Source: Clostridia bacterium | Lineage (GTDB): Bacteria > Bacillota > Clostridia > Christensenellales > UBA1242 | DNA length: 64,000 nucleotides | NCBI GenBank assembly: GCA_900767835.1 | Contig: CAAGAO010000013.1 | Span: forward strand, 3,814-67,813 | Direction: 5' to 3' | Notes under the pieces: generated by a model | Seen by the model: the letters and a program-made list of their open reading frames with translations, nothing else | What the model was told of the DNA's origin: nothing | Database searches by the model: none | In this document: in pieces, positions 15,921-24,303 of the stretch | Numbering within the stretch: position 1 is the stretch's first letter | Layout of the letters: each line of letters starts with the position of its first letter | Position numbers and translations under genes: made by a program

Positions 15921-15998
15921 AAAATAAGGTTAGTGAATTAAATGTTATTCTTCAAAAGTTTTGATGTTGAAGAATGTCTTATCTAACCTTATTTTTTT
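15921..15998. terminator. Large nested hairpin, bidirectional terminator
   Basis: The outer arms AAAATAAGGTTAG (15921-15933) and CTAACCTTATTTT (15983-15995) enclose a second hairpin, ATTCTTCAA (15947-15955) with TTGAAGAAT (15967-15975). T8 follows. It lies between the convergent HicB-like gene and coiled-coil gene. It is unusually elaborate for a terminator; a TTGAGT..TTAAAA promoter-like pair at 15894-15922 leaves room for a ~75-base RNA, unproven. Confidence 0.65.
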
Positions 15999-16061
15999 TG
16001 TATTTAAAAATCAAACTGAATATTTTTAAGTGATAATAACAAATTGATATTTAAAGTTTTG

Positions 16062-16913
16062 TTATCTACCCATACCATCATCTTTAGAGTCATTATGAGT
16101 GTTGCTATGTTGTGGATGTTGAGATTGTTCATTTTGTGTAGAACTTTCTTGTTTTAGTTTGTTTAAGAAATCTTGATACTTATTCGTTTGGTTAGTATCT
16201 TCTATTTTTTGTTTATTAGTTGGCTCAGTTTTCTCACTCAAGTTTTCATATAATGGTTTTTGCTTGGTATTGACCACACTTTCTTTTTGAACATATAGTT
16301 TTTTATTATTTTCTATAATCTTTTTCGCTTGCTCTTTAATTTCATCAATTTCTTTATTTGCAACTTTAGTGCTTAAATATTTAATTTTATTTAAAACATT
16401 TTGAGCATTGTATTGTTCTGTAAAAATTAAAGACATTTCTTCACTTAATTGCCAGTTAAGTGCAAGCATATTTATATATAATTGATATTTATTCTTTTTC
16501 TTTTTTAATTCAAGTTTATACTTTTTGTTAAGTTCAATAAATAATTTTATTTGCAATAAAATCTTATTCAAATAGCGTTTTTGATTTTGTGTTAAATTTG
16601 GAGTGTTTAGCATTTGAGATACACTATCTAGTAAATCTAATGCATTATTCAAAGACAAATCAAAGGCTTTTGAAATTTTGTTGTTTGCTTGCTCCAAAAA
16701 ATTTGGGCATGGTAATTCTTTTTTATTTTTTTGATTGTCTAATATATCAGAAATAAAATTTTCATCTAAAATAAAGTCGGAAGGAAATGGGTTAAAGCCA
16801 TTTTGTAAATAACTTTGACCTAAATCTTCATTGTATAAATTCAAAGCGTTTAAAACATCATAGTTAATGTTTGAATTGTTTTCTGCTTCAATATTGTTAT
16901 TTGTGTTTTCCAT
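16062..16913 (-). CDS. Hypothetical helical/coiled-coil protein
   Basis: A 283-residue soluble protein. The N-terminal ~50 residues are Asn-rich. The centre (~75-210) is strongly helical with Leu/Ile/Lys periodicity, for example LNKILLQIKLFIELNKKYK and NKIKYLSTKVANKEIDEIK. The last ~70 residues are a disordered Gln/Asn/Ser/His stretch ending DGMGR. There is no signal peptide, membrane helix or catalytic motif. I do not recognise a family. The ATG at 16913 has only a weak ribosome site. It is transcribed toward the bidirectional terminator at 15921. Confidence 0.65.
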   Translation of the reverse strand: MENTNNNIEAENNSNINYDVLNALNLYNEDLGQSYLQNGFNPFPSDFILDENFISDILDNQKNKKELPCPNFLEQANNKISKAFDLSLNNALDLLDSVSQMLNTPNLTQNQKRYLNKILLQIKLFIELNKKYKLELKKKKNKYQLYINMLALNWQLSEEMSLIFTEQYNAQNVLNKIKYLSTKVANKEIDEIKEQAKKIIENNKKLYVQKESVVNTKQKPLYENLSEKTEPTNKQKIEDTNQTNKYQDFLNKLKQESSTQNEQSQHPQHSNTHNDSKDDGMGR

Positions 16914-17167
16914 ATCTTAAGTATATTAATTTATAAATCAAATGTCAATTTTTTAAAGACTGTAAAATTTAAGATTGTAAACAAATTTGGTATAAGCATT
17001 TAAAAACAGCGATAAAGAGGCAAATTTATTTTTTTGTGCCGACATAATTTTAATAATGTTCTTTTATTTAATGTTTAAAACAACAATAGCAAATCATTTT
17101 ATGTTGTAAAAAATATCTATTTTTAAGAAATTTGACTTTTATGTAAATAAAATATATATTAATAAAG

Positions 17168-17929
17168 ATGATTGATTCACACGCACATTTGCAAGATGAA
17201 AAATTTTCAAATGTTGAACAAATAATTAATAATGCTTTAAATGCTGGAGTTGATAAAATTGTATGCTCTAGTTCATCTTTGTCGGCATCTTTAAAGGCAG
17301 TAGAAATTTCTGGCAAATTTAATAATGTTTTTGCAACTATTGGTGTTCACCCAGAAGAAGCGGGAGAGTGGAATGAAAGTGTCAAAGAAAAATTAGTTGA
17401 ATTGTCTAAAAATAAAAAAGTTGTTGCAATTGGTGAGGTTGGTTTAGACTACTTTTATGAATTTTGTTCTCGTGAGCAACAAAAACAGGCATTTATTGAC
17501 CAAATAAAACTTGCAGATAGTCTAAATCTTCCTCTAGTGATTCACACGCGTGATGCTAGCGGTGATACAATGAAAATTTTAAGAGATAATTTGCAATATT
17601 TAACAAATGGTGTCGTTATACATTGTTTTAATATGAGTTTAGAGATATTAAAAGAAATATTAAGTTATGGCTTTTATATATCATTAGGTGGTGCAATTAC
17701 TTTTAAAAATGCTCGCGGACTTTTAGATATCGTTCGTGAAGTTGACATTAATAGGTTGATGTTAGAAACAGATTGTCCATATATGGCACCAGAACCTTTT
17801 AGGGGAACTATAAACGAGCCAAAAAATGTGGAATATGTGGCAAGAAAAATTGCCGAACTTAAAAATATGGCTATCGAAGATGTTAAAAAAGTTACAACAT
17901 TAAATGCGGAAAGATTTTTCAAAATTTAA
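17168..17929 (+). CDS. tatD: TatD-family metal-dependent DNase/deacylase
   Basis: A 253-residue TIM-barrel amidohydrolase-like enzyme with two metal ions. All family motifs are present: MIDSHAHLQDEKF at the start, ATIGVHPEEA, AIGEVGLDYFYE (metal-bridging Glu), LPLVIHTRDA, VIHCFNM, and LETDCPYMAPEPFRG near the end. TatD enzymes act as 3'-5' DNases or D-aminoacyl-tRNA deacylases. It sits 15 bases before rsmA. In many Firmicutes rnmV (RNase M5) lies between the two genes; here it is absent. Confidence 0.94.
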   Translation: MIDSHAHLQDEKFSNVEQIINNALNAGVDKIVCSSSSLSASLKAVEISGKFNNVFATIGVHPEEAGEWNESVKEKLVELSKNKKVVAIGEVGLDYFYEFCSREQQKQAFIDQIKLADSLNLPLVIHTRDASGDTMKILRDNLQYLTNGVVIHCFNMSLEILKEILSYGFYISLGGAITFKNARGLLDIVREVDINRLMLETDCPYMAPEPFRGTINEPKNVEYVARKIAELKNMAIEDVKKVTTLNAERFFKI

Positions 17930-17944
17930 AAAATAGGATAAAAA

Positions 17945-18781
17945 ATGGAAGAAGTTGATATATTAAAACAAAATAATTTTACTTTTAATAAAAAGTTTGG
18001 ACAAAACTTTATTTTTGATAAAAATTTACTCAATGCTATAATAGAGCAAAGTGGTGTCGGAAAAGAAGATGAGGTATTAGAAATTGGACCTGGGGCAGGA
18101 ACATTAACAAAAGTTATTGCAAGTAAAGTTAAAAAGGTTGTGTCATATGAAATTGATACCAACTTAAAACCTATTTTAGATGAAAATTTAAAAGATGTAA
18201 CAAATTCTAGTATTATATATAAAGATGCTTTAAAAACTGATTTAAGCGAAATTGAGAGCAATTTTACTGGAAATTATACATTAATTGCAAACTTACCTTA
18301 TTACATTACCACTCCGCTGATTTTTAAGTTTTTAAGAAGCGAGAAAGTTAAAAATATGTGCATAATGGTACAAAAAGAAGTAGGACAAAGGCTAATTGCA
18401 ACAAACAAAGATAAAGACTACGGAGCAATTAGTGCTATTTTAGATTTCTATGGTAATGTTAAAATATTACGACAAGTTCCAAGACATATGTTTACTCCAG
18501 CACCAAATGTAGATTCTTGCGTGGTGCAAATTGCTATCAATAAAGATAAATACGATGCCGATTGTGACCTTTATGAAAAAATAATAAAATCGGCTTTTGC
18601 CAATAGACGAAAAACTCTTGCAAACAATTTGTCTAATGATTTTTTTGTTACAAAACAACAAGTTTATGAGTTTTTAAAAATACTCGGCTTACCCGAACAG
18701 GTTAGAGGTGATGCACTTACAACTTTAAATTTTGTACAAATTACTAACATTTTCGACAAAAATAGTATAAAAAGTAAATAA
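17945..18781 (+). CDS. rsmA: 16S rRNA (A1518/A1519) dimethyltransferase
   Basis: KsgA/RsmA places two methyl groups on each of two adjacent adenosines in helix 45 of 16S rRNA during small-subunit assembly. The 278 residues are the usual size. Motifs are FNKKFGQNFIFDKNLLNAI at the N-terminus, the SAM loop VLEIGPGAGTLTKVIA, VVSYEIDTNL, and the catalytic NLPYYITTPLIFK (N-L-P-Y). The C-terminal helical domain is present (FANRRKTLANNL, LPEQVRGDALTTLNF). The ATG follows AATAGGAT. It forms a two-gene unit with tatD. Confidence 0.96.
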   Translation: MEEVDILKQNNFTFNKKFGQNFIFDKNLLNAIIEQSGVGKEDEVLEIGPGAGTLTKVIASKVKKVVSYEIDTNLKPILDENLKDVTNSSIIYKDALKTDLSEIESNFTGNYTLIANLPYYITTPLIFKFLRSEKVKNMCIMVQKEVGQRLIATNKDKDYGAISAILDFYGNVKILRQVPRHMFTPAPNVDSCVVQIAINKDKYDADCDLYEKIIKSAFANRRKTLANNLSNDFFVTKQQVYEFLKILGLPEQVRGDALTTLNFVQITNIFDKNSIKSK

Positions 18782-19007
18782 TTATATAGTGGCAAAATTA
18801 AAAATATATCATAAAATATCCTTGTAAAAAAATAGCGACAGATTTAATTTTGAAAAAATTATCGCTTATGCTTTTATTAGGGTTATTTTTTATAGTTTTA
18901 AAACGAGTGTATCTTTTTTAGTGGTTAAATGGACAATACAAACATATGGAAATAATTTCTTTATAAAAGATAAATACAACTTAAAGGCGTTTATTATTGG
19001 AGGATAT

Positions 19008-19910
19008 ATGATATATAAAAAAAGTGTTGTACTAACAAGTGTAAATAAAGGGAATGAAAAAGGCGTTTTGACTATTGAATATGATGGCGGAGAGATGGTG
19101 GGGAATGTGAAACTATATAACTTTGCGAAAGAACCAGAAGGTATTTTAAGTGTCGGAATTTTATCTGGAGGACAAGTTGTAAAGGCGGGACTAACTTATG
19201 AAAATGAAAATTTTTATACATTCAAGTTAAACACATCAAAGGAACTTAATTGCTTTTCGTGTGCACTTGTAAATTTTGTAAAAGGGGAGGCAAAAGCGTT
19301 GCTTCATGGCTCTTGTGGCGACACGCCAACCAACGAAGAAAGACTTGCAAATGCTCTAACGGTTTTTGATAATGAGCCAACAGTAAATAATGTGGAAGAT
19401 ACCTTAAGTGCCAATGGTATTTATTTGGATAATCAAGAAGAAATTGACGAGATTATCGATAATCATATTCAAGATTGCGATAGTAAATGTAGTGCATGTA
19501 AATATAGAGATGCATTCTTTAAACTTGAGGACTCTATAACAGATGAACCTATAGATGAGATGGAAGAAACATTTTTTGATGGCATAAAAGACCAAATTGA
19601 AACATTATTTGCTAAATTCCCAGAAGAAGAAATTTTAAAGCAAATCATACCTGATTCTAAATGGGTGAAAATTGATTACGAAACCAAAGGAGAATATTAT
19701 GTCGTTGGTCTTATGTATGAAAATGATACAATAAAATATGTATGTTATGGTGTGCCAAGTACATATAGTGACGAACCACCAATCGACCTAAAAGGCTTTG
19801 CACAATGGTTGCCAATAGATTCAGAAAAAGCAGGAGGCTTTGGTTACTGGATAACATATCAAGATGCCGAAACTGGCGAAAATGTAAAATTAAATTATGA
19901 AAATGTATAA
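19008..19910 (+). CDS. Conserved-looking hypothetical protein with a cysteine cluster
   Basis: A 300-residue soluble protein. The N-terminal ~110 residues look like a beta-rich domain (MIYKKSVVLTSVNKGNEKGV and LTIEYDGGEMVGNVKLYNF). A middle cysteine cluster follows (CDSKCSACKYRDAFF, about residues 160-174), suggesting metal binding. The C-terminal part (~220-300) is a second alpha/beta domain containing WVKIDYETKGEYYVVGLMYE and GGFGYWITYQDAETGE. The start at 19008 was chosen because TTGGAGGATAT precedes it; earlier in-frame starts lack an SD. I cannot name the family. The hairpin at 19915 probably terminates its transcript. Confidence 0.7.
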   Translation: MIYKKSVVLTSVNKGNEKGVLTIEYDGGEMVGNVKLYNFAKEPEGILSVGILSGGQVVKAGLTYENENFYTFKLNTSKELNCFSCALVNFVKGEAKALLHGSCGDTPTNEERLANALTVFDNEPTVNNVEDTLSANGIYLDNQEEIDEIIDNHIQDCDSKCSACKYRDAFFKLEDSITDEPIDEMEETFFDGIKDQIETLFAKFPEEEILKQIIPDSKWVKIDYETKGEYYVVGLMYENDTIKYVCYGVPSTYSDEPPIDLKGFAQWLPIDSEKAGGFGYWITYQDAETGENVKLNYENV

Positions 19911-19914
19911 ATAG

Positions 19915-20044
19915 AAAAAATTGTTGCCCTTTTGGAACTCATTTTGCTAACGCAAAATTTCGTTTTGACGGGCACAATTTTTTCTTACCGACCAAACGCA
20001 CTCACTCGTTGCATTCGTTCGTGGTCGGTACTCCCTTGCGGAGT
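19915..20044. repeat. Cluster of hairpins, first likely a terminator
   Basis: Three stems stand in a row. First, AAAAAATTGT-GCCC (19915-19929, one bulged T) with GGGCACAATTTTTT (19970-19983), enclosing ATTTTGC/GCAAAAT (19941-19947 with 19952-19958). Second, TACCGACC (19986-19993) with GGTCGGTA (20023-20030). Third, ACTCC (20030-20034) with GGAGT (20040-20044). GC content rises clearly above the surroundings. The first stem ends in T6 and can terminate the gene at 19008. Together with the repeats at 20082-20280 this looks like remnants of miniature repeats. The gene-free stretch 19911-20717 holds this cluster, the repeats, a terminator and a promoter. Confidence 0.65.
19921..19957. repeat. 37-base direct repeat, copy 1
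   Basis: It begins TTGTTGCCCTTTTGGAAC and recurs at 20082-20118 with three differences, all transitions. It lies inside the first hairpin of the 19915 cluster. The start (AAAAAATTGTTGCCCT) also recurs in reverse orientation at about 14734-14749. Confidence 0.7.
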
Positions 20045-20081
20045 AAAGCGTTGGAGTAATAAGATAATTTTAAATATATAT

Positions 20082-20118
20082 TTGTTGCCCTTTTGGAACC
20101 CATTTTGCTAATGCAGAA
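20082..20118. repeat. 37-base direct repeat, copy 2
   Basis: The second copy, 161 bases after the first. It has lost the pairing partner of its stem, so it looks like a decayed copy. Further on, CAGGGAGGGAA occurs twice (20183-20193 and 20269-20279), and a perfect hairpin CAATTTTGTCA/TGACAAAATTG lies at 20214-20241. Confidence 0.65.
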
Positions 20119-20352
20119 AAACTCCAAAGTTACTACTACTTTATTTGTTTGTGTGAACAGTTGTTCTTCGAAGATTTATAAAGCAGGGAGGGAACACCGT
20201 TTTACCAAATACTCAATTTTGTCAAATGTGTGACAAAATTGTGTCCTTGCTAATCCACCTTCTCTGACAGGGAGGGAAAGTATGTGGTAACTCAAATGTA
20301 AGTACACCAGCATTACTTTGTGTAAGGTTACATAAATTCATCAGTCATCATT

Positions 20353-20396
20353 AAAAATAGCGGTCAAATTTTGTATAAATTTGACCGCTATTTTTG
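20353..20396. terminator. Strong 19-bp terminator hairpin
   Basis: Perfect 19-base arms (20353-20371 and 20377-20395), core TAGCGGTCAAATT, five-base loop, with A5 and T5 at the ends, so it works in both directions. It isolates the following poly-G promoter from upstream transcription. Confidence 0.85.
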
Positions 20397-20443
20397 TACA
20401 AAATTGCCATTCCAAAAATTTTTTAACAATTTGTAAAAATTGT

Positions 20444-20470
20444 TTGACAACGCGGGGGGGGGTATATAAT
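20444..20470 (+). promoter_or_regulatory. Consensus promoter with a G9 tract in a 15-bp spacer
   Basis: A perfect TTGACA (20444-20449) and a perfect TATAAT (20465-20470) are separated by 15 bases that contain nine consecutive Gs (20454-20462). Optimal spacing is 17. In such an AT-rich genome a G9 run is striking. Slippage of the run would change spacing and promoter strength, as in known phase-variable promoters with homopolymer spacers. The next gene is the secreted protein at 20718, after a ~240-base leader. Confidence 0.7.
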
Positions 20471-20717
20471 TGTCTTAAAGAGTAAAAATGTATATTTTTA
20501 TGTCTTTTATTTAGTATTGTTTTTATAGTTAGATAATGTAGTTTTTGTATAACTTACAATAAACAAAAAATGCGTTAATAAACACTTTGCACATTATCGT
20601 TAAAAACAAAATACTTTTTGAAAAAATACTAAAATTTTGTTAATTATAAAAAATATGCAAATACTAAAAACAAAAGCATAAAATCAATGTTTACTTTAAA
20701 TTAAAAAAGGAGAAAAT

Positions 20718-21824
20718 ATGAAAAAAAGAAAATTTAGAATATTGATAAATGTGGCAGTTGTATGTTTATGCTTGTGTGCAATAGCAATAGGTGTATATTC
20801 AGCAAAAACTGCTTCGCTAAATGTAAATGGTACGGTAGGGTTTACCGCTCATAATTGCAATGCAGATATTGTAATCAAAACCAATGGAGATTCAATTAAT
20901 GCGTCAAACGAAAGGGCTTTAGACGGCACAACAGTAAGAACAACGGCTGAAGTTTTGCAATCGGCTGTTAAAACTGGTTCCGATATTGGAACATATGCCA
21001 ACAAGGTAGAAATTAGAGGTGCAGATTTAACACTTGCATTAAAACCATTCTATTTTGGAGATTTAACAGATGATGGTAGTGTAAATAACATAACTTTATC
21101 TTTCGAAATAACCAATCAATCTGATTTTAGTATTTCGGCTAATGTTTCAGCAGTAAGTTGTGATGGTGTCGCTTTTTATAATTCAGATGGAACGACTGCT
21201 TTTGTAAGTGAAAATGCGGAAGAACTTGAAATTGCATCAAAAAATACTAGCGGAACATTAACCATAATATGTAAGTATACCGGAACGGAAGATATAACAA
21301 CATTAAACAATTTGAGTTTGTCTATTAATCTTTTTAAAACAGTAACAAATACAATAGAATTTAAGGTTGGGGGTGCTAGTTTTACATCAATTAAAGAAAA
21401 TACAACATGGAATGATTGGATTTTATTACAAGGTAGTTCTTCTGGTTTTTCAATCAACAGTAATGATGAGGTGTGTTATAATGGTACACCGGTAGTAACA
21501 TCTACTAATAAAATAGTTACTAAAACTGAAAAAATAACAGCAAATTATACTTACAATTTAAAAGTGGAAGAATCAACAATAACATTTACATTTGATGGAA
21601 CTACTTATTCTGCAAAAAAAGGCTCAACTTGGGCGGAGTGGCTTGAAACCGCTGAGGCTAAGGCTTTAGGGTTGTCTCTAGATTCTAGTGATTATGTTGT
21701 AATAAAAAATAGATATGTTAGCCAAAATAGTCCAATATGGTGTACGATTGATGAATTAATAAAAGGTTCAGATATTATTAATATAAATGGTAGTTATTTT
21801 AGGGCAAATCTAACACCTAACTAG
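20718..21824 (+). CDS. Secreted surface protein with two C-terminal repeats
   Basis: A 368-residue protein with a signal peptide (FRILINVAVVCLCLCAIAIG) followed by VYSAKTASLNVNGTVGFTAH. This opening resembles TasA/camelysin-type secreted beta proteins in general style (short SP, then 'A.A.l.v.Gtv.f.a'), but family membership is not certain. The C-terminal part holds two ~75-residue related units, each with a TTW..W or STWAEWL motif (FTSIKENTTWNDWILLQGSS and YSAKKGSTWAEWLETAEAK). No C-terminal anchor is present. The ATG follows AAAAAAGGAG. It lies downstream of the G9 promoter, so its expression may switch on and off. It ends with TAG and a terminator at 21944. Confidence 0.75.
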   Translation: MKKRKFRILINVAVVCLCLCAIAIGVYSAKTASLNVNGTVGFTAHNCNADIVIKTNGDSINASNERALDGTTVRTTAEVLQSAVKTGSDIGTYANKVEIRGADLTLALKPFYFGDLTDDGSVNNITLSFEITNQSDFSISANVSAVSCDGVAFYNSDGTTAFVSENAEELEIASKNTSGTLTIICKYTGTEDITTLNNLSLSINLFKTVTNTIEFKVGGASFTSIKENTTWNDWILLQGSSSGFSINSNDEVCYNGTPVVTSTNKIVTKTEKITANYTYNLKVEESTITFTFDGTTYSAKKGSTWAEWLETAEAKALGLSLDSSDYVVIKNRYVSQNSPIWCTIDELIKGSDIININGSYFRANLTPN

Positions 21825-21943
21825 TAGTTTTAGTTATATTTACAATTTGCAATTATAAATGTATAGAAAAATTAATGTCTTGTATTTTTATAAAACAAAT
21901 ATAATTATTTCATTTTGGTAAAGCAATATAAAAATATTTAAAA

Positions 21944-21981
21944 CAAATGAGTTGCATATTGTTTTTGTAACTCATTTTTTT
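21944..21981 (+). terminator. Rho-independent terminator
   Basis: AAATGAGTT (21945-21953) pairs with AACTCATTT (21969-21977), extended inward by GCA/TGT, followed by Ts. The gap 21825-22146 contains only this and the promoter at 22093. Confidence 0.75.
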
Positions 21982-22092
21982 GAACATAAAACACTACCAG
22001 CAAATAATAATTGTTTTATTGCTTTGTGTGAAAAATTTTATTTTTTACAATTGATTTTATAATTTTTTCCAAAAGTTTTTTTTCTTTTTCTC

Positions 22093-22121
22093 TTGCAAAA
22101 TTTGTCAAATGTTGTTACAAT
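22093..22121 (+). promoter_or_regulatory. Promoter of the guanylate kinase gene
   Basis: TTGCAA (22093-22098), a 17-base spacer and TACAAT (22116-22121). The expected start of transcription is near 22128, which rules out translation from 22093 and supports the ATG at 22147. Confidence 0.6.
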
Positions 22122-22146
22122 TGCTAAACAAATACAGGAGATATTT

Positions 22147-22707
22147 ATGTTAATTATTGTTTCTGGTTCGGCTGGTGTTGGTAAAAATACGGTTATTACC
22201 GCTTTGCTTGAAAAATATGATAATATCAAACTTTTAAAAACTTGTACAACAAGACCACCTCGTAGCACTGATGAAGCAATGCATAGTCCATACATTTATT
22301 TAACAAGAGAAGAGTTTGAAAATAAAATCAAAAATGGCGAACTATACGAACATGAGGAAATACATAAAAACTTATATGGAATGTTAAACTCGTCATTAGA
22401 TGCTATCGCAACTGATAAATGTCATTACATAAAAGATATTGGTGTACTTGGACAAAAGAATATAAAAAAAGCATTAAAAGGCAAGGCTGTTGTGCTTTCA
22501 ATATTTTTAACTGCACCAAAAGAAGAACTTATAAAAAGATTAAAAGCCCGCGGTGACCATGATATTGATTTGCGTATTTCTCGTATGGAATTTGAATTGT
22601 CCTATACAAAAAATTATGACGCAGTTATTGAAAACATAAATTTAGATAAAACAATTAAAGAGATTGAAAAATTAATTAAAAAATATGAAAATAAAAAAAT
22701 AAATTAA
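22147..22707 (+). CDS. gmk: Guanylate kinase family protein
   Basis: Guanylate kinases phosphorylate GMP to GDP. The 186-residue product has the P-loop IVSGSAGVGKNTVITAL (usual form GPSGVGKGTv), the GMP-binding TCTTRPPR, then YLTREEFENKIKNGELYEHE, DIGVLGQKNIKKAL (D..GqG), and a lid segment with KRLKARGDHD. Sequence around the second GMP site (HKNLYGML in place of G.yYGt) deviates, so this could be a divergent paralogue rather than the main enzyme. The start at 22147 follows CAGGAG and a promoter at 22093; the family N-terminus fits this start exactly. It converges with the glycosyltransferase gene. Confidence 0.85.
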   Translation: MLIIVSGSAGVGKNTVITALLEKYDNIKLLKTCTTRPPRSTDEAMHSPYIYLTREEFENKIKNGELYEHEEIHKNLYGMLNSSLDAIATDKCHYIKDIGVLGQKNIKKALKGKAVVLSIFLTAPKEELIKRLKARGDHDIDLRISRMEFELSYTKNYDAVIENINLDKTIKEIEKLIKKYENKKIN

Positions 22708-22821
22708 TGAAAAAATTTAAGATTGCATTTTTTGTTCATTTGTATATATGTGCATAAAATGGTTGAATACAATGTCGTTAAAAGTAACTTCAAAAACTAT
22801 AAATTTTTTAACTAGTCAAAT

Positions 22822-22860
22822 AAAAAAGAATCTAACATTTTTGTGTTGGATTCTTTTTGT
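22822..22860. terminator. Bidirectional terminator between gmk and the GT4 gene
   Basis: AAAAAGAATC.AACA (from 22824) pairs with TGTT.GATTCTTTTT (22844-22858), with A- and T-tracts on both flanks. Confidence 0.75.
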
Positions 22861-22905
22861 ATTGGTTTTAAATAACCTAAGTTAAGAAATATTATTTTTT
22901 AAATT

Positions 22906-24141
22906 TTAATGTTGGTTTTTATTTTTATACTCGTCTATAATTTGCTCGTATAAAGATATTAATTCTTTTGCATAATTGTCGTCATATTCTCTAAAAATTT
23001 CTTGCTTTGCGTTTATACCTAAGTTTTTACAAAGCTCTTTATTGTCCACAAGGCTTCCGACCTTATTAATAAAATCTTGGGTTAAAATTTTATCATATTT
23101 TTTTGAAACAAGTAAAGATTTGTTTTCTGTATTTAGCACAACTCCATTTCGCATATCGGTTATACTATCTGCAACGGCAGTGTTTTTGATTGAAATTGTT
23201 GGTTTTTTAAAGTATGCAGATTCGTATTGAATAAGACCGCATGAGTCGCCTTTGGATAAAAATGAAATAGCATTACACATAGCATAAATAGCACCTAATT
23301 GTTTTTTATTGGTTATTGCACCAAGCAAAAAGCAACAATCGTTAAGTTGTAGTTTTGTTATGTGGTTTTCGAGTTCGGCTTTTAGCGAACCGTCACCAAC
23401 GATTAAATATTTTGTTTGTGGGTGGGTTTTATGTAGACTTGCAAAGACTGTAATATTTTGCAAAAGATTTTTCATAGGTACAAGTCGGCACGCACTAAGC
23501 AAAACAAAATCGGTGTCCAAAATATTATATTTTTGCTTAATTATGGTTTGGTAATTGATATCAATTGGTTCAAAATCTTTCATATTTACGGCATTATTTA
23601 CAACTATACTATTCTTTAAACCGTATTGATTTAATAAATTTTGGGCAAATTTTGTGACGCAAAAGGTTTTGTTTGCTTTGTTATATCTTTTTAAGACAAT
23701 GCGTATTGCCAAGTTTGTAAGCCAGTTGAATTTCAACACTGCTTTAAAATCGGTATAAAATATGCTATGAGCAGTAATTACAACAGGAATATTGTACTTT
23801 TTGCGTAAGGATAAAGCAAATTTATATAATTTCAAAGGGAAATGACAATGAATAATGTCAAAATTTTGACTTTTAATATAATTAGTGAAGTTTTTATCGT
23901 GTAAATTTGCTGACATATTTGTTGTTAATTTATTGTATTTCCCATTACATCTAATAACTGTGTAACTAGGGTCATCATTAATTTTATCTCGCAAAGATTT
24001 TGGAGGCATAACTGAGCCTATTGTTACATCTGCAAATTTAGATAATGCTATTGATGAGTTTTTTACAACTGATGATACTCCCCCATAAATTGGTTCAAAA
24101 TCGTCAGTTAGCATTAATACTTTTAATCTTTTGTTTTCCAT
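22906..24141 (-). CDS. GT4-family glycosyltransferase
   Basis: A 411-residue GT-B fold retaining glycosyltransferase. The N-terminal donor-side opening LMLTDDFEPIYGGVSSVVKN (glycine-rich loop), then FDIIHCHFPLKLYKFAL and VVITAHSIFYTDFK, resembles lipid glucosyltransferases and cell-envelope GT4 enzymes. The C-terminal half shows LLSACRLVPMKNLLQNI, YLIVGDGSLKAELE, and the nucleotide-sugar site GDSCGLIQYESAYFKKPT. There the first acidic residue of the E-x7-E motif is Asp. It is probably cytoplasmic or peripheral to the membrane, acting on glycolipid or wall polymer; the substrate cannot be read from sequence. It is transcribed alone, divergent to the lipoprotein gene. Confidence 0.85.
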   Translation of the reverse strand: MENKRLKVLMLTDDFEPIYGGVSSVVKNSSIALSKFADVTIGSVMPPKSLRDKINDDPSYTVIRCNGKYNKLTTNMSANLHDKNFTNYIKSQNFDIIHCHFPLKLYKFALSLRKKYNIPVVITAHSIFYTDFKAVLKFNWLTNLAIRIVLKRYNKANKTFCVTKFAQNLLNQYGLKNSIVVNNAVNMKDFEPIDINYQTIIKQKYNILDTDFVLLSACRLVPMKNLLQNITVFASLHKTHPQTKYLIVGDGSLKAELENHITKLQLNDCCFLLGAITNKKQLGAIYAMCNAISFLSKGDSCGLIQYESAYFKKPTISIKNTAVADSITDMRNGVVLNTENKSLLVSKKYDKILTQDFINKVGSLVDNKELCKNLGINAKQEIFREYDDNYAKELISLYEQIIDEYKNKNQH

Positions 24142-24268
24142 ATCTTTAATATACTACAAGACAATTTAAATTGCAAGCAAAGAATCTAATTGTATCTATA
24201 TAAATAATTAATTTTAATGTAAATATTATTTTTTTGTTGACAACTTATTTAAAAATAATGGTGTGTAT

Positions 24269-24295
24269 TTGACATTTAATTATTTTTTTTATAAT
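24269..24295 (+). promoter_or_regulatory. Promoter directly before the lipoprotein gene
   Basis: TTGACA (24269-24274), a 15-base AT spacer and TATAAT (24290-24295). The expected transcription start (24302-24304) coincides with the GTG start codon at 24304. Confidence 0.55.
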
Positions 24296-24303
24296 ATTAA
24301 GTT

